This document shows positions 49,770-58,310 of a stretch of 58,555 nucleotides of DNA, piece after piece. Position numbers and translations under genes: made by a program. A model generated the notes under the pieces. It did no database searches and was not told the origin of the DNA. It was given only the letters and a program-made list of their open reading frames with translations. The stretch's first letter is position 1, and each line of letters starts with the position of its first letter. The DNA lies in the NCBI GenBank assembly GCA_026987195.1, contig JALSNC010000054.1, forward strand, positions 1 to 58,555, given 5' to 3'. Origin of the DNA: Desulfobulbaceae bacterium (GTDB taxonomy: Bacteria > Desulfobacterota > Desulfobulbia > Desulfobulbales > Desulfobulbaceae).

Positions 49770-51026
49770 ATGGACCATATAACCGGGCTTACCTGCCTGA
49801 TCTGCGGCGCAACTCACGGGCCGGACGAGGTGGAATACGTCTGCCCGGAGCATGGCAACGAGGGCATCCTGGACGTCGGCTATGACTATGACCTGATCGG
49901 CAGCCGGATCAGCACACAGTCCCTTGCCGACAACCGGGATCTCTCCATCTGGCGCTACAGGCCCCTGCTGCCGGTGGAACCGGAGGCCCCTGTGCCGCCA
50001 CTGGCCATCGGCTGGACACCGCTCTACCCGGCACCTGGCCCGGCCGCCGACCTGGGCCTTGCCCACCTGTGGATCAAGGATGACAGCCGCATGCCCACCG
50101 CCAGCTTCAAGGACCGGGCCAGCGCCATTGCCGTGGTCAGGGCTGCCGCACAGGGGGCCGAAGTGATCACCACCGCCTCCACCGGCAACGCGGCTGCGGC
50201 CCTTGCCGGTATCTGCGCAAGCGTGGGCCGGAAAAACGTCATCTTTGTGCCCGACTCGGCTCCCCGGGCCAAGATTGCCCAGCTCCTGGTCTATAACGCC
50301 ACGGTCGTCCTGGTTCGAGGCAGTTATGACGCGGCCTTTGAACTCTGCCTGGAGGCGGCAAAGGCCTATGGCTGGTACAATCGCAACACCGGCTACAACC
50401 CCTACATGAGCGAGGGCAAGAAGACCGCTGCCTTCGAGATCTGCGAGCAGCTCGGCTGGCAGGCGCCCGATGCGGTGGTCGTCTCCGTGGGCGACGGCTG
50501 CATCATCGGCGGCCTGCACAAGGGCTTCAGGGATCTGCTTGCCCTGGGCTGGATCGACCGGATGCCGCGCCTGCTCGGTGTGCAGGCACACGGTTCGGCC
50601 TTCCTCTACCAGGCCTGGCGGGACAACGAGGACGTGCTCGGCAAAGGACCGGTCGGCACCACCACCATTGCCGACTCCATCAGCGCCGGCCTGCCCAGGG
50701 ACCGGCTCAAGGCCATGGCTGCGGTGAGGGAATCGGGTGGCGCCTTTATCCGGGTCGATGACGACGAGATCCTGGCGGCCATCCCCCGGATGGCCAAATG
50801 TACCGGTGTTTTCGGTGAACCGGCCGGGGCCGCCGCCTGGGCCGGGCTGGAGCGGGCCGCAGACGATGGACTGATAGCGCGGGACGAGCGCATTGTCGTT
50901 GTCAACACCGGCAGCGGCCTGAAAGACATCGACGCCACCATGCAGGCGGTGCAGACGGCCGGGGTGCGTCCCTTCCACATCAATGCCGACATGGACATTG
51001 TCCGCCAGATCTTTTCCGCATCCTGA
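49770..51026 (+). CDS. Threonine-synthase-like PLP enzyme with N-terminal zinc ribbon
   Basis: This 418-residue PLP fold-type II enzyme has a zinc-ribbon-like N-terminus (CLICGATH...YVCPEHGNEG). The PLP lysine is K114 in PTASFKDRASA, TASTGNAAAALA is the substrate-binding Asn loop, and the phosphate loop is SVGDGCIIGGLHKGF. It resembles bacterial threonine synthase/cysteate-synthase relatives, but no thrA or thrB is nearby. The location inside a purine-degradation cluster argues for an amino-acid lyase or synthase acting on a C2-C3 amino product. A second PLP fold II enzyme follows after 28 bases. The function is unassigned. Confidence 0.8.
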   Translation: MDHITGLTCLICGATHGPDEVEYVCPEHGNEGILDVGYDYDLIGSRISTQSLADNRDLSIWRYRPLLPVEPEAPVPPLAIGWTPLYPAPGPAADLGLAHLWIKDDSRMPTASFKDRASAIAVVRAAAQGAEVITTASTGNAAAALAGICASVGRKNVIFVPDSAPRAKIAQLLVYNATVVLVRGSYDAAFELCLEAAKAYGWYNRNTGYNPYMSEGKKTAAFEICEQLGWQAPDAVVVSVGDGCIIGGLHKGFRDLLALGWIDRMPRLLGVQAHGSAFLYQAWRDNEDVLGKGPVGTTTIADSISAGLPRDRLKAMAAVRESGGAFIRVDDDEILAAIPRMAKCTGVFGEPAGAAAWAGLERAADDGLIARDERIVVVNTGSGLKDIDATMQAVQTAGVRPFHINADMDIVRQIFSAS

Positions 51027-51054
51027 CCCGATGCAGACAACCACAGGACCACCC

Positions 51055-52539
51055 ATGCAACCACGAATCGACCTGAAAATCCATGACAGGACCAAGCTGC
51101 GCAACGCCATCCAGCGCGCCCGGGAGCAGAAGATCATTATCCCCACCTTCCGGCAGATGATCAATCCCGACCTGATTCCCCGTGCCGTCAAGGCCCGGCT
51201 GGCCGATATCGGCCTCTGGGACCTGAACCCCCTCAACCTGTTCCGCATCACCTGGCACAATGAGCCCGTGTCCAGGGGCGGCGGTTTCGGCAGGGTCAAC
51301 TCCCTGGTGCTGCCCCGGGAGCTGACCGGCATCCCGGCCAGAATCGTCATCCTGCCGGGCAAGTGGTTCCCCACCGGCGCCCACAAGGTCGGGGCCGCCT
51401 TTGGTTGCCTGGTGCCGCGTCTGGTCACCGGCCAGTTCGACCCCACGCGCGAGAAAACGGTCTGGCCCTCCACCGGCAACTACTGCCGGGGCGGCGCCTA
51501 TGATGCCAACCTGCTGGCCTGCGAATCCATCGCCATCCTGCCCGAGGGCATGAGCCGGGAGCGATTCGACTGGCTGGCAAAGGTGGCGGGTGAAATCATC
51601 AGGACGCCGGGATCTGAATCCAATGTCAAGGAGATCTTTGACAAGTGCAGGGAACTTTCCAACTCGGGTCAGGCCCTGTGCATCTTCAACCAGTTCGAGG
51701 AGTTCGGCAACTACCTCTGGCATTACCAGGTCACCGGCCATGCCATGCTGGAGGTGCTTGAAGAGATCATGGGACCCGAGGACCGGCTTGCCGCCATGGT
51801 CTCCAACACCGGCTCCGGCGGCACCATCGCCTGCGGCGATTTCCTGAAGACCCGTTTTCCCGCGGCAAAGATCGTGGCCAGTGAGGCCCTCCAGTGCCCC
51901 ACCCTCCTCAATAACGGTTTCGGCGCCCACCGCATCGAGGGTATCGGCGACAAGCATGTGCCCTGGATCCACAACGTCCGCAACACCGATGTGGTCACCG
52001 CCATCGACGACCATGCGCCCATGGCCCTGATCCGGCTCTTCAACGAACCGGCCGGCCTGGAATACCTCAGCGGCCAGGGAGTGGATCCGGACCTGGCCGG
52101 TCGTCTGGACCTGCTCGGCATCTCCAGTGTGGCCAATGTACTGGCCGCCATCAAGACGGCAAAGTACTACGAGATGGATGAAAACGACGTTCTCATCACC
52201 GTGGCCACCGATTCCATGGAGATGTACCGGAGCCGCCTGGAAGAACTGGCCCGGGAGGAGGGCGAATTTTCAGCCCGGGATGCGGCCGTGGCCCATCAAC
52301 GCTACCTGCTCGGCGAACGGTGCGACAACATGCTGGAACTCAGGTATCCGGACAGAAAGCGCATCCACAACCTCAAATATTTCACCTGGGTGGAACAGCA
52401 GGGCAAGAGCTTTGAAGAGATCCAGGCCCAGTGGTATGACCGGGACTACTGGGACTCCATCCCCGGCTGTATGGAAAAGATCGACGAACTGATCGGGGAC
52501 TTCAACCGGGAAACCGGCCTCCTGCGGGAGCTGGCCTAG
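51055..52539 (+). CDS. PLP fold-type II enzyme of unassigned function
   Basis: This 494-residue protein is related to TrpB/cysteine-synthase-type enzymes. The PLP lysine is K111 in PTGAHKVGAAFG, WPSTGNYCRGGAYDANLLA is the substrate loop, and MVSNTGSGGTIACGDFL is the phosphate-binding loop. A C-terminal ~100-residue extension (DAAVAHQRYLLGERCDNMLE...) is not found in the small cysteine synthases. I chose ATG 51055 because AGGA sits six bases upstream; ATG 51031 and 50983 have no such site and overlap the previous gene or its tail. It may handle diaminopropionate, serine or another amino acid left from purine breakdown, but I cannot assign it. Confidence 0.8.
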   Translation: MQPRIDLKIHDRTKLRNAIQRAREQKIIIPTFRQMINPDLIPRAVKARLADIGLWDLNPLNLFRITWHNEPVSRGGGFGRVNSLVLPRELTGIPARIVILPGKWFPTGAHKVGAAFGCLVPRLVTGQFDPTREKTVWPSTGNYCRGGAYDANLLACESIAILPEGMSRERFDWLAKVAGEIIRTPGSESNVKEIFDKCRELSNSGQALCIFNQFEEFGNYLWHYQVTGHAMLEVLEEIMGPEDRLAAMVSNTGSGGTIACGDFLKTRFPAAKIVASEALQCPTLLNNGFGAHRIEGIGDKHVPWIHNVRNTDVVTAIDDHAPMALIRLFNEPAGLEYLSGQGVDPDLAGRLDLLGISSVANVLAAIKTAKYYEMDENDVLITVATDSMEMYRSRLEELAREEGEFSARDAAVAHQRYLLGERCDNMLELRYPDRKRIHNLKYFTWVEQQGKSFEEIQAQWYDRDYWDSIPGCMEKIDELIGDFNRETGLLRELA

Positions 52540-52633
52540 GCAGTGACGCGGCCCTGGAGATACGGTCCCATGGCCGCCCGTCTCCCTGCCGGGGCGGAAA
52601 AAAAGAAATGAGACCTCCGGAAATCACTCTGCC

Positions 52634-53626
52634 ATGATCGAACAGCATCTCCTTCGCCTTCTGGAACAGGGGCATACCCTTGCCCTGGTGACCATCATCG
52701 ACAAACAGGGATCCGCGCCCCGGCTGCCAGGCTCCAAGATGATCGTCGGGCCGGACGCCATCCTGCACGGCACCATTGGCGGCGGCCGAATGGAACATAT
52801 GGCCGCCGGGCTGGCGCAAGACATTGCCAGGGGGGCAGATCCGGTTCTCAGGGAGTTTGACCTGCGGGGCAGTGACGACTCGGACATGGTCTGCGGTGGT
52901 GTGCAGCTCATCCTCATCGAACGGGTCACTCCGGCCATGAGCGTCATGTTCCGGCAGGCTGTGGACTGCGCTCAGGCGGGCGGTCGCGGCCTGTGGTTGA
53001 TCGATATCAGCGTGCCGGAGCGGCCAGTCCGTCGGTTTTTCGATCTGGACCGGGAACCTCCCGTCATCGAAGGGCTGGATCCGGCAGCCGTGTTCCGCTG
53101 CCGGGCCACCCGGCTCATCAGGCATGGCCGGCAGACCCTGGTGCTTGATCCGCTGCCCGGAACCGGAACAGTGATCCTGTTCGGTGGCGGCCACGTGGCC
53201 ATGGAGGTGGCTTTTCTTGCCGATTATGCCGGTTTCGAGGTCATTGTCTGCGATGACCGCCGGGAATGTGCCGATCCGGCCCGTTTCTCCATGGCCCGGG
53301 AAATTCACCTGGTGGATTTCAGCAATGTCTTCAGGGATATCCATGTGCGCGGAGAGCTCTACCTGCTCATCCTCACCCGCAGCCACAGCCATGACCGGGA
53401 GGTGCTGGGCCAGGCCCTGCAGCGACCGGCCCGCTATATCGGCATGATCGGCAGCCGGAAAAAACGTGACCTGCTCTATGCCAACCTGCGCAGGCAGGGG
53501 GTTAGCGACGCGGACCTCGCCCGGGTCCACTGTCCGGTGGGCCTCTCCATCGGCTCCGAAACCCCGCGGGAGATCGCCCTCGCCATTGTTGCCGAACTGG
53601 TGGCTGCCCGGGCCGGCGTCCTGTAG
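52634..53626 (+). CDS. XdhC/CoxI-family molybdenum cofactor insertion protein
   Basis: This 330-residue accessory protein has an N-terminal XdhC_CoxI domain (LALVTIIDKQGSAPRLPGSKM; GTIGGGRMEH) and a C-terminal Rossmann domain (TVILFGGGHVAMEVAFLADYAGF; RYIGMIGSRKKRD; VHCPVGLSIGSETP). Relatives bind the molybdenum cofactor, help its sulfuration and insert it into XDH-type enzymes; in this context selenium loading is possible. It precedes yqeC by 2 bases. A 94-base gap after the PLP gene contains nothing clear. Confidence 0.92.
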   Translation: MIEQHLLRLLEQGHTLALVTIIDKQGSAPRLPGSKMIVGPDAILHGTIGGGRMEHMAAGLAQDIARGADPVLREFDLRGSDDSDMVCGGVQLILIERVTPAMSVMFRQAVDCAQAGGRGLWLIDISVPERPVRRFFDLDREPPVIEGLDPAAVFRCRATRLIRHGRQTLVLDPLPGTGTVILFGGGHVAMEVAFLADYAGFEVIVCDDRRECADPARFSMAREIHLVDFSNVFRDIHVRGELYLLILTRSHSHDREVLGQALQRPARYIGMIGSRKKRDLLYANLRRQGVSDADLARVHCPVGLSIGSETPREIALAIVAELVAARAGVL

Positions 53627-53628
53627 CC

Positions 53629-54390
53629 ATGGCCCGGCTTGACCGGATCCTCCTGCGGCCCGGCGCGCGATCCGTCGCCATCACTGGCGCCGGGGGCAAG
53701 ACCTCGCTCATGTTCCTGCTGGCCCGGTATCTGCGGCAGGGGGGAAAACGGGTCATCATCTCCACCACGACCCGCATCCGCAGGCCACAGGCCGGCCAGG
53801 GCGGGCAGCTCTGCCTGACCGATGCCGCGGGCGCGGCCGATCACCTGGCCCGGGCACTGGCCAGCCGGGGCCTGGTCACCCTGGCCCGGCGGCTGCTGCC
53901 GGACAGCAAGCTGGCAGGCATCGATCCTGACGAGCTGGCAGAAATCGTCCGCAACAGCGGGGCCGATCACCTCCTTGTCGAGGCGGACGGGGCCCGCGGC
54001 CGTTCCCTGAAGGCACCGGCCGGGCACGAGCCGGTTATCCCGGCATGGGCGGAATACTGCATCATTGTGGCGGGAATGGACTGCATCGGAGAGAGGCTCG
54101 GTCCGGACAGGGTGTTCCGGCCGGAACTGGTCGCCGCCCGCACCGGCATGGCCATGGGCGAGATGATCACCCCAGAAACCGTGGCCCGCCTGGTCCTGCA
54201 TCCCCAGGGGTTGCTCAAGGGGTGTCCAGAAACCGCCCGCACCTGCGTCCTGCTCAACAAGATCGACGTGAACGGTGGCAGGGACAGGGCCAGGCAGGTG
54301 GTGTCGGCTGCGGCCGGACTGGCGGGCAGGAGACCTGACTGCTGGATCAGTGGAACCGTTCAGGGGAATTACGGTTGTACGCTGTCCTGA
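53629..54390 (+). CDS. yqeC: Selenium-dependent hydroxylase accessory protein YqeC
   Basis: This 253-residue P-loop protein has an ITGAGGKTSLMFLLAR nucleotide loop (about residues 19-34), VIISTTTRIRRPQ, and LVEADGARGRSLKAP, the hallmark of YqeC. LLNKID is a G4-like motif. The family co-occurs with YqeB and SelD in genomes with selenium-dependent molybdenum hydroxylases. It is the last gene of the plus-strand purine run. Its 3' end overlaps the convergent phosphoribosyltransferase gene by 22 bases. Confidence 0.9.
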   Translation: MARLDRILLRPGARSVAITGAGGKTSLMFLLARYLRQGGKRVIISTTTRIRRPQAGQGGQLCLTDAAGAADHLARALASRGLVTLARRLLPDSKLAGIDPDELAEIVRNSGADHLLVEADGARGRSLKAPAGHEPVIPAWAEYCIIVAGMDCIGERLGPDRVFRPELVAARTGMAMGEMITPETVARLVLHPQGLLKGCPETARTCVLLNKIDVNGGRDRARQVVSAAAGLAGRRPDCWISGTVQGNYGCTLS

Positions 54391-54974
54391 TCCGTACGGC
54401 CCCCATCCGACTGTGCGGGCAGATGGTTGCGCAGGATCTCATAGATGGCCGGCCGCTTTTCCCGAATCTCGTCTATGGACAATCCCTCGAGGGAATGGGG
54501 GAACTTGATCCAGTCTTCGGTCTCGTGCACATAATACTCCGGGGCCCGGCCGATGAGGTTGCGGCCGGGCTTGTAATAGGGCACGGCGATACGTACGTCT
54601 TCGGGCATGTTCAGGCGCATGCGGCGCTCCAGCTCCCGGATGATGGCCTCCATGGAACGGCCGGTGTCAAAGACATCATCCACGATGAGCAGGCGGTCGG
54701 TATGCTGCATGTTCTTGACCAGGTAGTTGAGGCCGAACACCCGGATCTCCCGGCTCTGATTATCGATGCCCGTGTAGGACGAGGTGCGGATGGCAATGTG
54801 GTCGGCATGGACACCGTGAAAGGCAAGGAACTCCTGTACCGCGATGCCGACGGGCGCACCACCCCGCCAGACGGCGATGATGAAGGTGGGCCGGAAGCCG
54901 CTGGTCAGTACCTGGTGGGCCAATCTGAAGGAATCTTCCAGCAGTCCCTGGGCAGTGAGATAGATCTTGGCCAT
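54369..54974 (-). CDS. Purine-type phosphoribosyltransferase 1
   Basis: This 201-residue type I phosphoribosyltransferase has the PRPP-binding motif LLIVDDVFDTGRS (about residues 91-103) and an early substrate/pyrophosphate loop WRGGAPVG. It would attach ribose phosphate to hypoxanthine, guanine or xanthine. Some relatives bind rather than convert purines and act as regulators. GGAGACAAC precedes ATG 54974; the frame to 55031 has no such site. It is paralogous to the divergent gene at 55329 (shared DSFRL, SGFRPTFI and WRGG). Confidence 0.88.
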   Translation of the reverse strand: MAKIYLTAQGLLEDSFRLAHQVLTSGFRPTFIIAVWRGGAPVGIAVQEFLAFHGVHADHIAIRTSSYTGIDNQSREIRVFGLNYLVKNMQHTDRLLIVDDVFDTGRSMEAIIRELERRMRLNMPEDVRIAVPYYKPGRNLIGRAPEYYVHETEDWIKFPHSLEGLSIDEIREKRPAIYEILRNHLPAQSDGGRTDQDSVQP

Positions 54975-55067
54975 GTTGTCTCCTGAAAAAAACCGGCACG
55001 GCCGGACCAGGCTGTCTGCTCCTATCCGCAACCAGTGATGGAACTTTCGCCATCCCGGTCACTGCGG

Positions 55068-55118
55068 ATAAAAGTATCGCTATGTTCAGGTAGTTGCCGA
55101 TTGCGGTGAACTGTTACG
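55068..55118 (+). repeat. Repeat A, plus orientation
   Basis: ATAAAAGTATCGCTATGTTC...GTTGCCGATTGCGGTGAACT...TTACG. This is a full-length, well-conserved copy. Confidence 0.88.
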
Positions 55119-55209
55119 ATTTTCGGATAAACCCATGCCCCATGGGGCGCAACAAACAATGAAAATCATGGACATACCACAAGCACACTGCCGCAGGCAG
55201 CATGTTGTT

Positions 55210-55244
55210 CTGTCTTCCGTCCCCTGTCCTCTGTCTTCTGATGT
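55210..55244 (+). repeat. Heptanucleotide tandem array, 5 units
   Basis: Units are CTGTCTT, CCGTCCC, CTGTCCT, CTGTCTT and CTGATGT. The 7-bp period and CTG phase are the same as in the larger array at 58311-58464. Confidence 0.7.
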
Positions 55245-55328
55245 CCGGATAACCGGGCAACGAAATTCCATTCCATATACCATACCGGCAGCAAAAGAGA
55301 CAGCCCGCACAGGCTCTCTGCAGACACC

Positions 55329-55910
55329 ATGAAAAAGATCTTTCTTGACGAGGAAACCCTGATCCTGGACTCCTTCCGGCTCGGCGTACGGATCTTTGAG
55401 TCCGGCTTCCGGCCGACCTTCATTGTCGGCCTGTGGCGTGGCGGCAGTTCCGTGGGCATCTATGTGCAGGAATGCCTGCAGACCCTGGGTATTCCCACCA
55501 ACCACATCTCCCTGCGCACCTCCTACCGCGGCCAGCCCTACTACCATGACACGGTGGCCTCGCCCCATGCCGAGATCCGGGTCCACGGTACCCAGTACCT
55601 GCTGGAAAACCTCAATGCCCACGACTCCCTGCTGCTGGTGGATGACGTGTTCAGTACCGGCCGAAGCATCGAGGCGGTACTCAACAAGCTGCGCCGCCAC
55701 CTGAAACGCAACATGCCCGACCGGGTGAGAATCGCCACCCTGTGGCAGCGTCCGGCGATGCGCAGAACACGGCTCAGGCCAGACTTCTGCCTGCACAGCA
55801 CCGATGACTGGCTGGTTTTTCCCTACGAGATCCACGGTCTCGGCATGGAAGAGATCCGCAGGCACAAACCCTTTCTGCTGCCCTACCTGGACATGGGGAA
55901 AGCCCTCTGA
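55329..55910 (+). CDS. Purine-type phosphoribosyltransferase 2
   Basis: This 193-residue type I phosphoribosyltransferase has PRPP motif LLLVDDVFSTGRS (about residues 101-113) and the early loop WRGGSSVG. It is related to the gene at 54369 across its whole length but differs in the hood region (RTSYRGQPYYHDTVA). Two paralogues next to a purine-degradation cluster suggest salvage of different bases, for example xanthine/guanine versus hypoxanthine. The specificity cannot be read by eye. Confidence 0.87.
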   Translation: MKKIFLDEETLILDSFRLGVRIFESGFRPTFIVGLWRGGSSVGIYVQECLQTLGIPTNHISLRTSYRGQPYYHDTVASPHAEIRVHGTQYLLENLNAHDSLLLVDDVFSTGRSIEAVLNKLRRHLKRNMPDRVRIATLWQRPAMRRTRLRPDFCLHSTDDWLVFPYEIHGLGMEEIRRHKPFLLPYLDMGKAL

Positions 55911-56045
55911 TGCCGCCATGTTCATCAGTGTTCCGGAACGCTGCTCAGACGACATCTGTCCGTCGGGTTCCCGTATCCCGGACCCATGTCGGCGGCCGCC
56001 GATTTCAGGGAGCAGGCATACGGCCGCCTGCCCGGTACCAGCATA

Positions 56046-56094
56046 AAAACGGCCTGTGCGGAGGGCACGTCTTCCCATCCGTACAGGCCGCGTT
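56046..56094. terminator. Hairpin between convergent genes, probable terminator
   Basis: AACGGCCTGTGCGGA (56049-56063) pairs with TCCGTACAGGCCGCGTT (56078-56094), with AAAA on the left side. It lies between phosphoribosyltransferase 2 and the convergent chemoreceptor gene. The U-tract is short, so termination is likely but not certain. Confidence 0.6.
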
Positions 56095-56122
56095 CCCCTG
56101 ATCGTGACCGGAGAGGAAATGG

Positions 56123-58168
56123 TCAGGATTCGAACTCGAACGGTTTCTGGAAATAGGAGAAGACCTGGATCAGTTTCTCGCGAATGTCCGGATCCTGGCA
56201 GTTGCATTTGGCGCCGTAGAGGTAGAATCCGTCCTCCTTCTGCTCGTGCAGGATCCTGGCTGTCACGGTGACGGTCTCCTCCTTGGCGGAACCGCCCGCG
56301 GTGGGGAGAAAAATCGTGATCTCCATGGGCTTGTCCCTGCGCCAGTCCAGTTTCTCGCGGCACTTGATGCGGAACCCGCCCAGGCTGAGATCGCGGGTGA
56401 TCCCCTCCACAACCTGGTGGTCCTGATGAAGCTGGAGGCGGATGTTATTCTGGATCCGCGGGAACTCCCGCTTCTCACCCTCTTTCTTTTTGATGGTCGT
56501 GGCCGCGGGATCGGTCTCGAACCTGCCCAGCATCCGGTCCAGTTCCTCGGCGATGAAGTGGAGATCATCGGCGACCAGGGCCGTGGCGTCGGACTTCTTG
56601 GTGCTCTGGCCCAGTACCTCGAACAGGTCGTTGATCCGTTCGTAAAGCTGGTTGAGCTGCCCGGTCTGCTGCTCGTTGAACTGGGCGATCTCCTCGGTAC
56701 TCTCCATGGTCTGGTTGATCCCCCGGGTCATGGTCTCGAAGGCGGACACGGTCTTCTCCGATTCCTGCCGTGAATGGTGCACCTTGTCCACGACCTGCTG
56801 CATGGAGCTCACGGAATCCGCCACCCGCTCGGTGAGCCGGTTGATGAGGCTGGTGATCTCGGTGGTCGATTCCGCGGTCTGTTTGGCCAGCTCCTTGATC
56901 TCGTTGGCCACAACGGCGAACCCCTTGCCGGCCTCGCCGGCCCGGGCCGCCTCGATGGTGGCGTTGAGGGCGAGCAGGTTGGTCTGGTCGGCGATGTTCT
57001 GGATCGATTCGATGATGTTGTGGATCTGGCCGGTGGCCTTTTCCAGGGCGCCCATCTGCCGGGCCGTCTCGTTGACACTGTCCACGGTCTCGGTGAGCTC
57101 CCCGATGTTCTGGTGGACAGCGGTGATCCCCTCCTCGGTCTGGGCCCTGGTCTGGGACACGGTCTCCCTGGCCGTCTCCATGCGGGCGCTGACCGCATCC
57201 GAGATCTCCAGCAGATCGCTGATGGCACTCAGGACCTGCTCCGAACTCCGCTGCTCGCGGGCGCTGGTGTCGGATATCTCACCGGAAATCCTCGCGATCT
57301 GGTAGGAGGAATGGGTCATCTGCTGGCCATTCTGCTGCACCGTGTGGATGATATCACTCAGGGAACGGCGCATCACGTCGATCTGCCGGGCCACAAACCC
57401 GATCTCGTCGGCAGGCGGGGGAGCGGTCTGGTACGAACGGAGATCGCCCTCGGTGATGCGCTTGGTGGCGGCCACCATCCGGGTGAGCGGGCTGGTGATC
57501 CGTTCAACCAGGAGAGCCGATATCTTCATGGCCGCCACGATGGCAACCAGCCAGAGGAGCACAAGGGAGACGAGCAGAAACTGCACCTTGCTGTCCGAGC
57601 GATCCGCCAGCATGCCCACGGCCTTGTTCATGCTGGCCAGCACCTTGGTGCTCAGGGTATTGATATCGACGAGCTGCTTGGGGTCGATGCCCCCCGGCTG
57701 CACCTGACCGATCCGCTGCAGCAACTGCTGCCAGAGCTTCTTCACCGTGGCGAGCTGCGCCCGCACCTCGTCATCCGCGGTGCCGGAGAGCTGTACCGGC
57801 CTGGTCATGCCGAGATCCATGAACGTCTCGCCACCGTCCGCCAGGGCGGCGAGGGAGACTTCAAAGAGGCGCCGGGTCTTCTGCATCTGTTGCCGGTCCA
57901 TCCCGGCAGCCTCGTCCCCGGCCAGGGACAGGGAGAGAAAAAATTCCTTGGTGAACTTCTGGGTCAGCATCCGCTGCCGGCCGGCGATATTGATCACCAG
58001 GCCGTCGCTCTTCTGCTGAAAGAGGGTGAGCGAGGTATAGGCCACCATGGCGGTGATGATGACCAGAAAGAAGAGATTCAATACCCGGATCTTCTTCCGG
58101 ACACTCAACTCGTCAAAATGCAATACCCTGTTGATCAATCCGTTTCTTCTGTCTGCCACTGCTTCCAT
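56123..58168 (-). CDS. PilJ-type methyl-accepting chemotaxis protein with C-terminal PilZ domain
   Basis: This 681-residue chemoreceptor has TM1 ([19 protein letters not shown], about residues 29-47) and a periplasmic type IV pili/nitrate-sensor-like domain with the P-box-type [19 protein letters not shown]2 is near residue 200 ([20 protein letters not shown]), followed by HAMP. The cytoplasmic signalling domain has the hairpin tip [21 protein letters not shown] PilZ domain at about 565-665 has REFPR...DLSLGG, the c-di-GMP-binding RxxxR and D/NxSxxG motifs. It may link surface, pilus or chemical sensing to c-di-GMP. No che genes are adjacent. Confidence 0.9.
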   Translation of the reverse strand: MEAVADRRNGLINRVLHFDELSVRKKIRVLNLFFLVIITAMVAYTSLTLFQQKSDGLVINIAGRQRMLTQKFTKEFFLSLSLAGDEAAGMDRQQMQKTRRLFEVSLAALADGGETFMDLGMTRPVQLSGTADDEVRAQLATVKKLWQQLLQRIGQVQPGGIDPKQLVDINTLSTKVLASMNKAVGMLADRSDSKVQFLLVSLVLLWLVAIVAAMKISALLVERITSPLTRMVAATKRITEGDLRSYQTAPPPADEIGFVARQIDVMRRSLSDIIHTVQQNGQQMTHSSYQIARISGEISDTSAREQRSSEQVLSAISDLLEISDAVSARMETARETVSQTRAQTEEGITAVHQNIGELTETVDSVNETARQMGALEKATGQIHNIIESIQNIADQTNLLALNATIEAARAGEAGKGFAVVANEIKELAKQTAESTTEITSLINRLTERVADSVSSMQQVVDKVHHSRQESEKTVSAFETMTRGINQTMESTEEIAQFNEQQTGQLNQLYERINDLFEVLGQSTKKSDATALVADDLHFIAEELDRMLGRFETDPAATTIKKKEGEKREFPRIQNNIRLQLHQDHQVVEGITRDLSLGGFRIKCREKLDWRRDKPMEITIFLPTAGGSAKEETVTVTARILHEQKEDGFYLYGAKCNCQDPDIREKLIQVFSYFQKPFEFES

Positions 58169-58243
58169 GAAACTCCCCTCTGCCTCCTCTCAAGGCGCAT
58201 CTTGCCGGACGTGCTGTTGAAAAAGTGCCGATTATCACTATCA

Positions 58244-58263
58244 ACCATACTGCATTGTATGGT
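58244..58263. promoter_or_regulatory. Perfect palindrome upstream of the chemoreceptor gene
   Basis: ACCATAC-tgcatt-GTATGGT lies 76 bases before the chemoreceptor start. It has the size and symmetry of a dimeric repressor/activator site. The binder is unknown. Confidence 0.45.
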
Positions 58264-58310
58264 GCGGTCCGCGGCCAGGTCAAATACATACTTCAAAAAA
58301 ACAACACCTC

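Larger units (their letters stand above)
54975..55328. other. Divergent intergenic region between the two phosphoribosyltransferase genes
   Basis: It contains repeat A (55068-55118) and a five-unit heptanucleotide array (55210-55244). A weak hairpin (AGAGACAGCC/GGCTCTCT, around 55296-55319) lies in the leader of the plus-strand gene. I see no additional gene. Confidence 0.5.

Noticed and set aside
4811..55118. Repeat A copies as ordinary rho-independent terminators.
   Set aside because: The predicted stem is short (6-8 bp) and is not followed by a consistent U-tract. Several copies lie upstream of genes, in either orientation.
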